DNA of 64,000 nt from the NCBI RefSeq assembly GCF_010748935.1, contig NZ_CP048796.1, positions 2,483,001 to 2,547,000 of the forward strand, given 5' to 3'. A program made the translations under genes and the position numbers. The DNA comes from Providencia vermicola. GTDB lineage: Bacteria > Pseudomonadota > Gammaproteobacteria > Enterobacterales > Enterobacteriaceae. Each line of letters starts with the position of its first letter. Within the stretch, counting starts at the first letter, position 1. Shown one piece after another: positions 33,158 through 44,597 of this stretch. Under the pieces are notes generated by a model, which did no database searches, was not told the DNA's origin, and saw only the letters and a list, made by a program, of their open reading frames with translations.

Positions 33158-34002
33158 TACCTTTCCACTGCTTTATTCCACTGCCCAAGCGTAATTCTAT
33201 CTCTACCGCCATAATCTTGGCAGGTTTCGATATTGCTATAACCATACTGTTTGAACAACTCACGAACTGCCACATCTTGCTGCCATCCATGTTCAACAAG
33301 CAACCAACCCTGCTGGCTTAGGTATTCTCTCGATTTAGATACAATATGATCTAAATCTGCCAGTCCTTGATTATCTGCCACTAATGCAGTTAAAGGTTCA
33401 AATCTTACATCACCTTGTTGTAAATGGAGATCATTTTCATCGATATAAGGTGGATTGCTCACAATCATATCAAAATGTTGTGAAGAAAGTGAGGAAAACC
33501 AATTACTTTGTAAAAACTGCACATTATCAATGGCGAGACGTTGTTGGTTTCGTTGTGCTAAAGACACGGCCTCAGGGTTAAAATCAACACCAACAACTGA
33601 GCTATCTAAGCGTTCAGAAGCGAGCGCTAGCGCTATAGCCCCCGTTCCTGTACCGAGGTCAAGAATACGACAACTTTGAGGAGGTAGTCTTGATAAAGCC
33701 TGTTCAACAAGGCATTCAGTATCAGGACGCGGAATCAAAGTAGCTGGTGAGACAAATAAAGGCAAAGACCAGAATTCGCGCTCACCGATAATATAGGCAA
33801 TGGGTTCACCTTGTTCACGGCGGCTCAATAATGCTTCGAGAGCTTGATACTCCTCGGGTGTTAAGGTCGTTTCTGCAAATGCAAAAATAAAACTACGACT
33901 CTGCCCTGTAATATGTTGGAGCAGAATTTCAGCATCTCGCTTCGCACTGTCACTGCTCGACAATCTCGCAACCGCTTGATTCACCCATTCGCCGTATTGC
34001 AT
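33157..34002 (-). CDS. prmC: Release factor glutamine methyltransferase PrmC
   Basis: Methylates the glutamine of the GGQ motif in release factors RF1 and RF2. It is 281 aa. The N-terminal helical domain (about 1-80) recognises the release factor. The SAM domain has motif I ILDLGTGTGAIALAL at about residues 114-128 and the catalytic NPPY in VSNPPYID near residue 185. It overlaps its substrate gene prfA by one base and sirB1 by one base, a tight operon. Confidence 0.96.
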
Positions 34003-35084
34003 TAGTCTTGCTCAGACAATGCAGAAAGTTGATCTGCTTGATATTCATTAATAATTGGCTGAATCAGCCCATCAAGTTTTCCTTCCATCACTTCATCTAA
34101 ACGGTAAAGTGTCAGGTTGATACGATGATCCGTGACCCGACCTTGTGGGAAGTTATAAGTTCGAATACGGTCAGAACGATCACCCGAACCTAAAAGGTTA
34201 CGGCGCTCTGAAGCTTCTGCTGCTTGACGTTTATCCATTTCAGCTTGTCGAATACGCGCACCTAATACAGACATCGCTTTGGCTTTGTTTTTATGTTGTG
34301 AACGCTCATCCTGACATTCAACCACAATGCCAGTTGGAATATGCGTAATACGGATTGCCGAATCGGTGGTGTTAACGTGCTGTCCACCCGCACCGGAAGA
34401 ACGGAAGGTATCGATACGTAAATCAACTGGATTGATCTCTGGCAGTTCAGCCTCAGGCAATTCAGGAAGGATGGCCACTGTACAAGCTGAAGTATGGATA
34501 CGTCCCTGAGATTCCGTTTCTGGCACACGCTGCACACGATGACCACCAGATTCGAATTTCAAGCGTCCATAAACACTCTCACCAGAAATCTTGGCGATAA
34601 CCTCTTTATAGCCACCGTGTTCACCATCACTCGTGCTCATTAGCTCGACACGCCAACGGTTAGCTTCTGCATAACGGCTATACATACGGAATAAATCGCC
34701 GGCAAAAATAGCCGCTTCATCGCCGCCAGCTCCTGCGCGGATCTCTAAGAAGCAGTTATATTCGTCATCAGGATCTTTTGGCAGCAACAACAATTGTAAT
34801 TGTTGTTCAAGCTCTTCATTGCGCTCTTTAGCTTCTTTCAGCTCTTCCTGAGCCATTTCTTTCATTTCAGGATCATCTAACATCATTTCTGCTGTTTCGA
34901 TATCTTCCTGTACAGTTCGCCACGCTGAAAAACATTTAGCGACATCTGTCAGTTGAGCATACTCTTTTGAAAGGGCTCGGAAGCGCCCTTGATCAGCAAT
35001 CACACCTGCATCGGCAAGGTGTGCTTGAATTTCTTCATAGCGTTCCTGTAATGCTTCCAGTTTTGCGACAATAGAAGGCTTCAT
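34002..35084 (-). CDS. prfA: Peptide chain release factor 1
   Basis: RF1 recognises UAA and UAG stop codons and triggers peptide release. It is 360 aa, the family length. The codon-reading PxT motif is PET in [13 protein letters not shown]; the peptide-release motif GGQ is in [15 protein letters not shown]. The C-terminal [20 protein letters not shown]-type block is standard for RF1. It sits between hemA and prmC, as in E. coli. Confidence 0.98.
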   Translation of the reverse strand: MKPSIVAKLEALQERYEEIQAHLADAGVIADQGRFRALSKEYAQLTDVAKCFSAWRTVQEDIETAEMMLDDPEMKEMAQEELKEAKERNEELEQQLQLLLLPKDPDDEYNCFLEIRAGAGGDEAAIFAGDLFRMYSRYAEANRWRVELMSTSDGEHGGYKEVIAKISGESVYGRLKFESGGHRVQRVPETESQGRIHTSACTVAILPELPEAELPEINPVDLRIDTFRSSGAGGQHVNTTDSAIRITHIPTGIVVECQDERSQHKNKAKAMSVLGARIRQAEMDKRQAAEASERRNLLGSGDRSDRIRTYNFPQGRVTDHRINLTLYRLDEVMEGKLDGLIQPIINEYQADQLSALSEQD

Positions 35085-35115
35085 TCGTTATATCAGACCC
35101 ATAATTAAAATGTGG

Positions 35116-36378
35116 TTATTGATGGTTCAGCCCTAAGCTGTCCCTAAGTAGATTCAGACGTTCCATATCACCATCTCCAGCGGCTTGCTGTAAAGATTTA
35201 GTCGGTGCATGGATCAGGCGGTTGGTCAATTGTTGGGTAAGTTGTGTGATAACTTGTTCAGGGTCTGCACCCTGACTAATCGCCGCGAGTGCTTTTTCTG
35301 TCATACCCGCGCGGATTGCCTCAGCCTGCGCTCTGTAATCGCGAATTGTAGACACTGCGGCTTGCGAGCGCAACCAATCCATGAAATGGCTGCTTTCTTG
35401 TTCAACGATAAATTCCGCTTCAACCGCTGCTGCTTTACGCTGAGCTAAGTTTTGCTGAATAATCGACTCAAGGTCATCCACTGTATACAGATAAACATCC
35501 CTAAGCTTTTCAACATCGGGTTCAATATCGCGAGGAACCGCAATATCGATTAATAACATTGGCTTACTACGACGGATTTTCATTGCTCTTTCGACCATCC
35601 CTTTACCAATAATCGGTAATGGGCTTGCCGTTGAGCTGATAACAATATCCGCTTGCGCCAGCCGAGTATCAATGTCAGGTAGTGTGATCACCTCCGCATT
35701 AACCTCATTGGCTAATAGCTCAGCTCTTTCACGAGAACGGTTTGCTATCATCATTTTCTGTACACCATGTTCACGTAAGTGACGAGCCACTAATTCGATC
35801 GTTTCGCCCGCCCCTACTAACAATATATTCAGGTGTTTAAGTGACTCAAAGATTTGCCTTGCTAAAGTACAGGCAGCAAAAGCAACAGAAACCGCATTCG
35901 CACCGATCTCTGTTTCGGTACGAACACGTTTTGCGACAGAAAATGATTTTTGGAACAAACGCTCTAGTTCACTCGACAAAGAATGATTATCTTGTGAAAG
36001 TGCGAACGCTTTTTTGACCTGACCGAGAATTTGAGGTTCACCGAGAACTAAAGAATCTAAACCACTAGCCACTCGCATCAGATGGCTAACCGCGCGATCA
36101 CCTTCGTGCCAATACAAGCTTGGTTTCAAATCATGATCGTTGATATCGTGAAACTCACATAACCACTGGATCAGTTGCTCTTGAGCACGCTCTTGTGATT
36201 CAAGACTCAAATACAGTTCGGTTCTATTACAGGTCGACAGCACGACGCCACCGCTAACTTGGGGCTGTTTTAGTAACTCCTCAAGTGCATGGTCAATTTT
36301 TTCTGGTCCGAAAGCCACTCGCTCACGCAAGGCCACCGGTGCCGTTTTATGATTGATGCCTAATGCTAATAGGGTCAT
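35116..36378 (-). CDS. hemA: Glutamyl-tRNA reductase
   Basis: First committed enzyme of tetrapyrrole synthesis in this lineage: reduces glutamyl-tRNA to glutamate-1-semialdehyde with NADPH. It is 420 aa. The catalytic nucleophile is Cys50 in [12 protein letters not shown]. The NADPH domain shows [17 protein letters not shown] (about residues 180-196). The helical C-terminal dimer domain follows (about 320-420). [20 protein letters not shown] at the start includes the charged lysine near the N-terminus that in Salmonella allows heme-controlled proteolysis. It leads the prfA-prmC-sirB1 operon. Confidence 0.97.
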   Translation of the reverse strand: MTLLALGINHKTAPVALRERVAFGPEKIDHALEELLKQPQVSGGVVLSTCNRTELYLSLESQERAQEQLIQWLCEFHDINDHDLKPSLYWHEGDRAVSHLMRVASGLDSLVLGEPQILGQVKKAFALSQDNHSLSSELERLFQKSFSVAKRVRTETEIGANAVSVAFAACTLARQIFESLKHLNILLVGAGETIELVARHLREHGVQKMMIANRSRERAELLANEVNAEVITLPDIDTRLAQADIVISSTASPLPIIGKGMVERAMKIRRSKPMLLIDIAVPRDIEPDVEKLRDVYLYTVDDLESIIQQNLAQRKAAAVEAEFIVEQESSHFMDWLRSQAAVSTIRDYRAQAEAIRAGMTEKALAAISQGADPEQVITQLTQQLTNRLIHAPTKSLQQAAGDGDMERLNLLRDSLGLNHQ

Positions 36379-36923
36379 TGTGCTTAACTACATTGCTCAC
36401 ATTGCTAATTATTTTTTCAGCAGTATAACCACACCACTGTTAATTGTTTACCCGCTATTGTAGATGATCTAGGCCACGCTTTCTATGGTCTACACGTAAT
36501 GAAAACCATAAAGATGATCAACTCCTAACTTTTTCAGTACCAATGATGAAGAAGTTAGCCGATAACAATACTATTAGTCATGTTATTTTACACCGGATTA
36601 TATTCGAGATGTACCATTTTTTTATTATATATATTAAGAAATTATCAATATTGATAATATATAGTGAGAATACGGTCACTTAACAGATCAAATCCATGAT
36701 CACTCTCGTTTTCCTATTGTATAGATAGGCAAAACTTCTTCAATCCGATTGATAATTTGGTCGTTTTAACGCAATATTTCCGTTCCTTGTCGCGCTATTT
36801 TCTCTTTCCATGTTATCCATGACGATAATTTTCTCGATTGCGATAACAGAGATGCTTCGGCAAGAGTCACCATTATTGAAAGACGCGTTGTTATTTTTCA
36901 CCCGATGATTTTTGAGAGTCGCT
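36379..36923. other. 545-bp spacer between divergent hemA and lolB
   Basis: AT-rich; it must hold the promoters of both operons. I could not assign a convincing -35/-10 pair and see no gene or repeat. Confidence 0.5.
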
Positions 36924-37585
36924 ATGCAACTGTTTACTACTTGGTCTTTTCTGGGTCCTTCCTCCACTCGAGGCTTTTGGCGCTTATTACCACTTTCCTG
37001 TTTGTTGCTAACGGCGTGTGTCACCACAAAACAGACGACAACATCAGGTACTGGTTCCTCTGCGGATCCTGAATGGAAAGCTCACTTACAAGAAGTGAAC
37101 GCGCTTCGGAATTACCAAACACGTGGCTCTTTTGTCTACGATGGTGGTCAAAGTAAAACCTATGCCAAATTCTTCTGGCAACAATACACACCTGAAAAAT
37201 ATCGCTTATTGTTAACAAACCCTCTGGGTAGCCGTGAGTTAGAACTCACCGTAGAACCCGATTTAGCGCGTCTGACGACAAAAGATGGACAAACTCATAT
37301 GAGTGACGTGCCTTCAGAGTTGATTTATCAACTTACAGGCATGGAGATCCCTCTTGACGACCTAACAGCTTGGCTAACGGGCTCTCCGGGACGTGCGACA
37401 GAATATGAACTCGATGATAACCATTTACTCAAATCCGTCACCTTACAACAAGGTAATGGTGAAAAATGGCAGCTTAACTATCTTTCCTACGATACCAGCA
37501 CTAAACCAATGTTACCAAGCAACCTTGAACTGAGTCAGGGTTCGCGCCTAATTAAGCTAAAAATGGATAGTTGGACCTTACAAAA

Positions 37586-37589
<4 letters not shown>
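36924..37589 (+). CDS. lolB: Outer membrane lipoprotein receptor LolB
   Basis: Accepts lipoproteins from the periplasmic carrier LolA and inserts them into the outer membrane. The protein is 221 aa and is itself a lipoprotein: the signal ends in LLTAC at about residues 29-33. The mature domain has [31 protein letters not shown]-type sequence and [17 protein letters not shown], all typical. The ATG at 36924 follows GAGAG; a TTG four codons earlier is less likely. It overlaps ispE by four bases, as in other enterobacteria. Confidence 0.95.
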
Positions 37590-39473
<1,884 letters not shown>

Positions 39474-39481
39474 GCATTATT

Positions 39482-39507
39482 AACGAGGTATAACTACCTC
39501 GTTTTTT
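39482..39507 (+). terminator. Terminator after prs
   Basis: AACGAGGTA (39482-39490) pairs with TACCTCGTT (39495-39503) around TAAC, followed by T. Confidence 0.88.
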
Positions 39508-39545
39508 CTATTTGCTCAGCAGCAGAACGTCATGATTTAAGTAGC

Positions 39546-39576
39546 GCCCCTACGCTTGATATTCAACCGTAGGGGC
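39546..39576 (+). terminator. Second hairpin downstream of prs
   Basis: GCCCCTACG (39546-39554) pairs with CGTAGGGGC (39568-39576); only a short TTTA follows. It may be a backup terminator. Confidence 0.5.
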
Positions 39577-40011
39577 TTTATGTATTGTCATACAACAACG
39601 TTATTCCCTTACCTAACTCTGTTATTTATTGTTATCTACATCTTTCACTCACCGTCAATCTGAACTCAAATGAAAAAATAAAAAGATATTGATGATAACC
39701 TTGAGGCCATTCTTTATTGATAGGCTGTATTATCGCCTGTTTATTTCAACTGTTATGTCGCTTTTAACTATCACATAAAAGAAATAAAAATAGAGGTAGG
39801 AATAGCGTTGGTAATATACTGGGTTGCAATCAGAAGAAATGCGCAAAACAAATTCAGTGTGTTTCAGTCTATCTAAAGATAGTCATTAAATAATCAGCTA
39901 CTCATACACCAATACACATAGTTGCCAATGCTCCAGTCATTATTACAGTAACATTCACTCAAAACATTGGTATTCAATCCACAAAATAATAGCGGGTCCC
40001 CAAATAATAAA

Positions 40012-40029
40012 GGTGCTGTAATCAGCACC
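40012..40029 (-). terminator. Likely terminator of ychH
   Basis: GGTGCTG and CAGCACC pair around a four-base loop. On the minus strand it is followed by a T-rich run (TTTATTATTT), about 100 bp after the ychH stop. Confidence 0.6.
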
Positions 40030-40124
40030 CTTAGAAACGCTTAATTGACTTGAATACGTTATTTTACTTAATTCAATTTATTTAACACAATAATTCTAAA
40101 TTGTATTAAATCAGACAAAATGAC

Positions 40125-40397
40125 TTATGGATAGCGGTGATTATCACGGTTTGAATGGTTATAGTGTTTTATCAACCAGTAACGGTCGGCAACTTTGTCT
40201 CTTCCACCTAATCTTGCACCCGCCAGCCAAATCATAGCGCCGACAAAAATACCAAATAAAGACCCCATCGTAAGCATATCTGGTAAGTTAAGACTAAATA
40301 CATGAGAAGATAAATTCAGCGCAATGCTTCCTATCATGACAATTAGACCCAACGCCATTAAAATATTACCAATTAAGAGAGCTGTTTTACGTTTCAT
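40125..40397 (-). CDS. ychH: Stress-induced membrane protein YchH
   Basis: A 90-aa inner membrane protein, induced by stress in E. coli, function unknown. From the ATG at 40395-40397, with GGGAGG just upstream, it starts MKRKTALLIGNILMALGL. Two hydrophobic helices (about 5-25 and 42-62) flank a short loop, and the tail is hydrophilic (GGRDKVADRYWLIKH). A 29-codon upstream extension has no support. It is divergent from pth, as in E. coli. Confidence 0.9.
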   Translation of the reverse strand: MKRKTALLIGNILMALGLIVMIGSIALNLSSHVFSLNLPDMLTMGSLFGIFVGAMIWLAGARLGGRDKVADRYWLIKHYNHSNRDNHRYP

Positions 40398-40691
40398 ATC
40401 TACCTCCCGTATCAGTAGATTGATAAGCAAAGCATGTTTGAAACTTCCGAAAAAATATATCTTTATGCTGTTATTATAGTGCATTAAGTAAAATTATTTG
40501 CGATGGCAATCACAGGGTTAGACTTTTTTCATTATTTCTGTACAAAAGATGCTTTTTATAAAAATATTTTACCCATAACTACATTTTATATTAAATCAGC
40601 CCGCATCAGCGCTATTTCAATTTTGTACATCTTCCCCTCTCAGGGTAAACTAGGCCTAATAATTGAATTAACTGACAGTGAACTATTAGCC

Positions 40692-41282
40692 GTGAGCAAA
40701 ATAAAACTAATTGTTGGCCTTGCCAATCCTGGTGCTGAATACGCCCAAACTCGTCATAATGCTGGAGCATGGTATGTCGACCAGCTGGCAGAACGTCACC
40801 ATCAATCCTTAAAAGAGGAAGCCAAGTTTTTTGGCTACACCGCCCGTATCAATTTGAATGGTCATGATGTACGACTCCTCGTTCCGACGACCTTCATGAA
40901 TTTAAGTGGTAAAGCAGTTTTATCCATGGCTAATTTTTATCGCATCAATCCTGATGAAATTTTAGTCGCTCATGACGAATTAGATTTACTTCCAGGTGTT
41001 GCTAAGATGAAACTTGGCGGCAGTAACGGTGGTCATAACGGCTTGAAAGATATCCAAAACAAGTTCAGCAATAACCCTAATTTTTACCGCTTACGTATTG
41101 GTATCGGCCATCCAGGCGATAAAAATAAAGTGGTTGGTTTTGTTCTCGGCAAACCAACTGCTACGGAACAAAAGCTGATTGATGAAGCTATCGATGAATC
41201 ATTACGCTGTACCGACATTTTACTCAGTGATGGAATGGATAAAGCAATAAACCGTCTGCATAGTTTTAAAGCGACAGCGTAA
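40692..41282 (+). CDS. pth: Peptidyl-tRNA hydrolase
   Basis: Cleaves peptides from tRNAs released prematurely from ribosomes. From the GTG at 40692 it is 196 aa (E. coli 194). [24 protein letters not shown] gives the active-site asparagine (12) and catalytic histidine (22). [24 protein letters not shown] and GGHNGLKDI are further active-site blocks. The region before this GTG has a poor ribosome site, so the exact start is less certain than the gene; a much longer in-frame extension (to 40503) is not family-like. Confidence 0.94.
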   Translation: MSKIKLIVGLANPGAEYAQTRHNAGAWYVDQLAERHHQSLKEEAKFFGYTARINLNGHDVRLLVPTTFMNLSGKAVLSMANFYRINPDEILVAHDELDLLPGVAKMKLGGSNGGHNGLKDIQNKFSNNPNFYRLRIGIGHPGDKNKVVGFVLGKPTATEQKLIDEAIDESLRCTDILLSDGMDKAINRLHSFKATA

Positions 41283-41329
41283 AATCAGCCTATACAAAGA
41301 GTTCATTTCATCAAAAACAACTTTTTGTG

Positions 41330-41335
41330 TATAAT
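41330..41335 (+). promoter_or_regulatory. Possible -10 box of ychF
   Basis: TATAAT lies 68 bp before the ychF ATG and about 50 bp after pth, with a weak TTCATC 17 bp upstream as a -35 candidate. Confidence 0.4.
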
Positions 41336-41402
41336 CAGCGCCAATTTTCTAACATTCAGGGCAGCACTCGCCTGCCCCTTGCTATTTTAAGGTGAGAAAC
41401 AT

Positions 41403-42494
41403 ATGGGTTTTAAATGCGGTATCGTTGGTCTGCCTAACGTGGGTAAATCCACACTGTTTAATGCGTTGACCAAAGCCGGCATCGAAGCAGCCAACTTTCC
41501 TTTCTGTACGATTGAGCCGAACACAGGTGTTGTGCCAATGCCAGACCCACGTCTTGATCAATTGGCTGAGATTGTAAAACCACAACGCATTTTACCCACT
41601 ACGATGGAATTCGTTGATATCGCTGGTTTGGTTAAAGGTGCATCAAAGGGTGAAGGTTTAGGTAACCAATTTCTAACTAACATCCGTGAAACGGAAGCCA
41701 TCGGGCATGTTGTTCGTTGCTTTGAAAATGACAATATTATTCACGTTGCGGGTCAAGTAAACCCAGCGGAAGATATTGATGTTATTAATACTGAGTTGGC
41801 TCTCGCTGATCTTGATACCTGCGAACGAGCGATCCATCGTATTCAAAAACGCGCCAAAGGCGGTGATAAAGATGCGAAAGCGGAACTCGAAGTTCTGGAA
41901 AAATGTTTGCCGCACCTTGAAAAAGCCGGCATGTTAAGAACTTTAGACCTTAGCACTGAAGACAAAGCAGCCATCCGTTACTTAAGTTTTTTAACGCTCA
42001 AGCCAACGATGTATATTGCAAACGTGAATGAAGATGGCTTTGAAAATAACCCATATCTTGACACGGTATATAAGATCGCTGAAGCAGAAGGCTCTGTCGT
42101 TGTTCCTGTTTGTGCTGCAATCGAGTCAGATATCGCTGAACTTGAAGATGAAGAACGTGATGAATTTATGGCAGATTTGGGAATTGAAGAACCCGGACTG
42201 AATCGCGTGATCCGTGCAGGTTATGAATTATTGAATCTTCAAACCTACTTCACCGCGGGCGTAAAAGAAGTTCGAGCTTGGACCATTCCTGTTGGCGCAA
42301 CTGCACCTCAAGCGGCAGGCAAAATTCACACAGATTTCGAGAAAGGCTTTATTCGCGCTCAAACCATCGCATTTGATGATTTTATTAAATATCGCGGTGA
42401 GCAAGGAGCAAAAGAAGCCGGTAGAATGCGTGCTGAAGGTAAAGATTACATTGTCCAAGACGGCGATGTATTAAACTTCTTGTTTAATGTGTAA
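41403..42494 (+). CDS. ychF: Redox-regulated ATPase YchF (OLA1 family)
   Basis: A 363-aa P-loop protein that prefers ATP to GTP and associates with ribosomes. P-loop GLPNVGKS at residues 9-16; [10 protein letters not shown] follows; the usual NKxD specificity motif is replaced by NVNE in [10 protein letters not shown], which explains the ATP preference. A coiled-coil insertion (about 130-170) and a C-terminal TGS domain (about 278-362) complete it. AAGGTGAGAAACAT precedes the ATG. The last codons (Phe-Asn-Val-stop) form the left edge of the downstream direct repeat, so this gene end is a probable integration target. Confidence 0.97.
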   Translation: MGFKCGIVGLPNVGKSTLFNALTKAGIEAANFPFCTIEPNTGVVPMPDPRLDQLAEIVKPQRILPTTMEFVDIAGLVKGASKGEGLGNQFLTNIRETEAIGHVVRCFENDNIIHVAGQVNPAEDIDVINTELALADLDTCERAIHRIQKRAKGGDKDAKAELEVLEKCLPHLEKAGMLRTLDLSTEDKAAIRYLSFLTLKPTMYIANVNEDGFENNPYLDTVYKIAEAEGSVVVPVCAAIESDIAELEDEERDEFMADLGIEEPGLNRVIRAGYELLNLQTYFTAGVKEVRAWTIPVGATAPQAAGKIHTDFEKGFIRAQTIAFDDFIKYRGEQGAKEAGRMRAEGKDYIVQDGDVLNFLFNV

Positions 42495-43062
42495 GCCTAT
42501 ACTCTAGTTTTAGATTGTCCCATTAAGCATCATTTAAAAACAGCATAAAATTCATAATATTACTATGGTTTTATGCTGTTTAATGTCTCACTGAATTTCA
42601 TGAAAACTCACACCTAAATAAGTATATTGCTTATTTATCTTCTCTTTTTTCAGTGAGTATAATTATATAAATCCACATAATTACTTGAATTTATTATATT
42701 TACTGCCACAAAATACAGAACAGCAAAATCTAAAGAAAAACTTTCCGTATCAATGACTTCAACGGTTTGTACCTTGAAGTGATACCTAATGGTAAAAAAG
42801 CTGGCAGTTTCATTTTCAAATAAATGGAAAATCGAGCATGCTGGCATTAGGCAACTACCCATTGGTAACACTAGCTGAAGCCAGCTCTAAATGTGATGGA
42901 TGCTAGAAAACTCGTCTCAGCAGGGATTAATCCAATACAAGCTAAGCAACTAGATAAGATCAGAAAAGCGAACGAATCTGCAAATACATTTCAAATCATC
43001 GCAAAAGAATGGTTGCAAATGAAAGATTGGGCTGATGTGACCAAATACCGTCGCCTTTGATA
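42482..43062 (+). repeat. Left copy of a ~580-bp direct repeat (probable island attachment side)
   Basis: Begins with GTTTAATGTGTAA, the last codons of ychF, and matches 52814-53393 with about 15 differences and one inserted G (near 42900). It includes a hairpin and the N-terminal part of a decayed integrase gene. The unit between the copies is about 10.3 kb. Confidence 0.9.
42538..42581. terminator. Hairpin after ychF
   Basis: AAACAGCATAAAA (42538-42550) pairs with TTTTATGCTGTTT (42569-42581) around an 18-base loop. It is also present in the right repeat copy. It can act as a terminator for ychF. Confidence 0.55.
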
Positions 43063-43828
43063 TGTTGGAGCGCATGTATTTCCTTCTATCGGTGCATTAC
43101 CAATAAGAGAAATTACATCTCACCATATTCTCAAAATATTGCAGCGTGAAGTTCAAAGAGGCGCTCCAACGGTTGCTGCTGAAGCTAAACGAACGATATC
43201 CGTGATTTTTGAATTTGCGGTTGCCACATTAAGAGCTGATAGTGAGCCAGTATGGGCAATAAGAAAAGCTCTCCCAGCAAACAAAACACAACATAAAAAA
43301 GCCCTCACTACGGATCAAATAGGTCAACTACTCAGTAACTTTGATAATAGCCGCGGCACCTTTCAACTGAACTATTGTATGTGGTTAATGTGGTGGACGC
43401 TTTCTCGTCCATCTGAAGTCGCTGAGGCGGAATGGTCTGAATTCGATCTTGATAATGCGCTTTGGACTATTCCAGCTGAGCGTATGAAAGCACGAAGAGA
43501 ACATATTGTTCCTCTGCCTACACAAGCTATTACGATTCTAAAATCTCTTTATGGTTTTACTGGTAACCGTAAACATTTATTTCCCGATCGTGATTCTTGC
43601 CATAAACCAATGTCTACTAACTCACTAAGGCAATTTCTCAAAACGAGAGGTTGGAGTGGTATATATAGCCCTCATACGATACGCACAACAGGCAGCACAC
43701 GATTAAATGAGCTTGGATATAGACCTGATGCTATAGAAGCACAATTAGCCCATATGGACTCAAATAGCGTTAGACGTTCATATAACCATGCAACTTATCT
43801 TGAAGAGTGCAAAATCATGATATTACCA
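42699..43828 (+). pseudogene. Decayed P4-type tyrosine integrase
   Basis: Remnant of a phage P4-like integrase. The N-terminal pieces TATKYRTAKSKEK, INDFNGLYLEVIPNGKK and MLALGNYPLVTLAEASSK appear in three frames, separated by frameshifts near 42738, 42815-42837 and 42900 (extra G). A TGA replaces a sense codon after KYRRL near 43060. The C-terminal catalytic domain is intact from about 43063: SRPSE with the first arginine (43406 region), SPHTIR, QLAHMDS and the tyrosine in RRSYNHATYLEE near 43780. As a whole the gene cannot give a full integrase. It lies directly after ychF, the expected position for an integrase next to its attachment site. Confidence 0.85.
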
Positions 43829-44326
43829 CTGGATACGCAATCCCTAGAATACCGTTGCTTGATTCAGGCTATCGTCTGGCAACGAATCGTGGTTTGGGTC
43901 GAGGAAATCGAAGTTGAAGGCGGTACAACCAATATATTGAAATCTGTCTCACCATTTGAATACCTGATTGATACGCACAGCGATGACATTTATCGAGATA
44001 CGCTCCGCAACAATGCCAGTTCTTACCGTTTTCTAGCCACCCTGCGCCCTGAAACCCCATTAGACGTATTAAGGCAACATGGACGCATTAGTTATCAACC
44101 CTGCCGGAAGCTACCTTGTATATCACAAGAAGAATGGCAAGGTTTATGGGTGCCGAATGAGGATGGATGGGAAAGCCTATATGAGAAAAATATTCATCAA
44201 CCAAAAGGGATTGGTGAGTGGCATGATTTACCTCATAAAAGTATGAAGCCATTGGTGCATGGGCTGCAAGAGGATGGCGGAGATTATTTGCGATATTTGA
44301 TTTATTGGAAAAGCCAGTGCCAATAA
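43817..44326 (+). CDS. Unrecognised ~170-aa domain fused in frame behind the integrase remnant
   Basis: The open frame that starts at 43139 carries the integrase catalytic domain and runs on for about 165 residues with no resemblance to integrases (MILPLDTQSLEYRCLIQAIV, SPFEYLIDTHSDDIYRDTL, YRFLATLRPETPLDVL, WQGLWVPNEDGWESLY). An ATG at 43817 could start a separate product, but no ribosome site is clear. It is soluble, rich in tryptophan and aspartate, without a signal peptide. I do not know the family. It may be an unrelated gene joined to the broken integrase, or a remnant. Confidence 0.45.
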   Translation: MILPLDTQSLEYRCLIQAIVWQRIVVWVEEIEVEGGTTNILKSVSPFEYLIDTHSDDIYRDTLRNNASSYRFLATLRPETPLDVLRQHGRISYQPCRKLPCISQEEWQGLWVPNEDGWESLYEKNIHQPKGIGEWHDLPHKSMKPLVHGLQEDGGDYLRYLIYWKSQCQ

Positions 44327-44597
44327 TCAAAAAATATGGCACATCACGGAAAACACGCCTATTCCCCAAGGAGGTCTAACCGCTTCCTTTTTATATTCTT
44401 TGCTGAATCCGACTAACGCTTTATCTCACCCAGATAAATCCTATTCATCACCTATTATTCAATATTGTTTCACATTCAATTTGTCTTTATGCGCAGTAAT
44501 CCGTTATCTTAACGTAAATTACTTAACATTAAAGTGGGTAACCTCACTCGCGGCTTATTGTATTTTCGGTTACCACGGTGGACACAAAGGAAATAAG

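Larger units (their letters stand above)
39474..40124. other. 651-bp non-coding region where dauA lies in E. coli
   Basis: Holds the prs terminator, a second hairpin (39546-39576) and the presumed ychH terminator (40012-40029). The remainder is AT-rich without recognisable coding content, so it shows no remnant of dauA. Confidence 0.6.

Noticed and set aside
34002-35084. PET instead of PAT in the RF1 codon-recognition motif
   Set aside because: The middle residue of the PxT motif varies among RF1 proteins, and PET occurs in other bacteria.
42482-43062. CRISPR-like or short tandem repeat explanation for the duplicated sequence
   Set aside because: There are only two long copies 10.3 kb apart with integrase content; no short spaced repeat array is seen anywhere in the window.
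44368-44375. Perfect-looking ribosome binding site AAGGAGGT
   Set aside because: No start codon follows at the right distance. It lies just after the integrase frame and could be part of a weak terminator hairpin with the downstream CTTCCTT.
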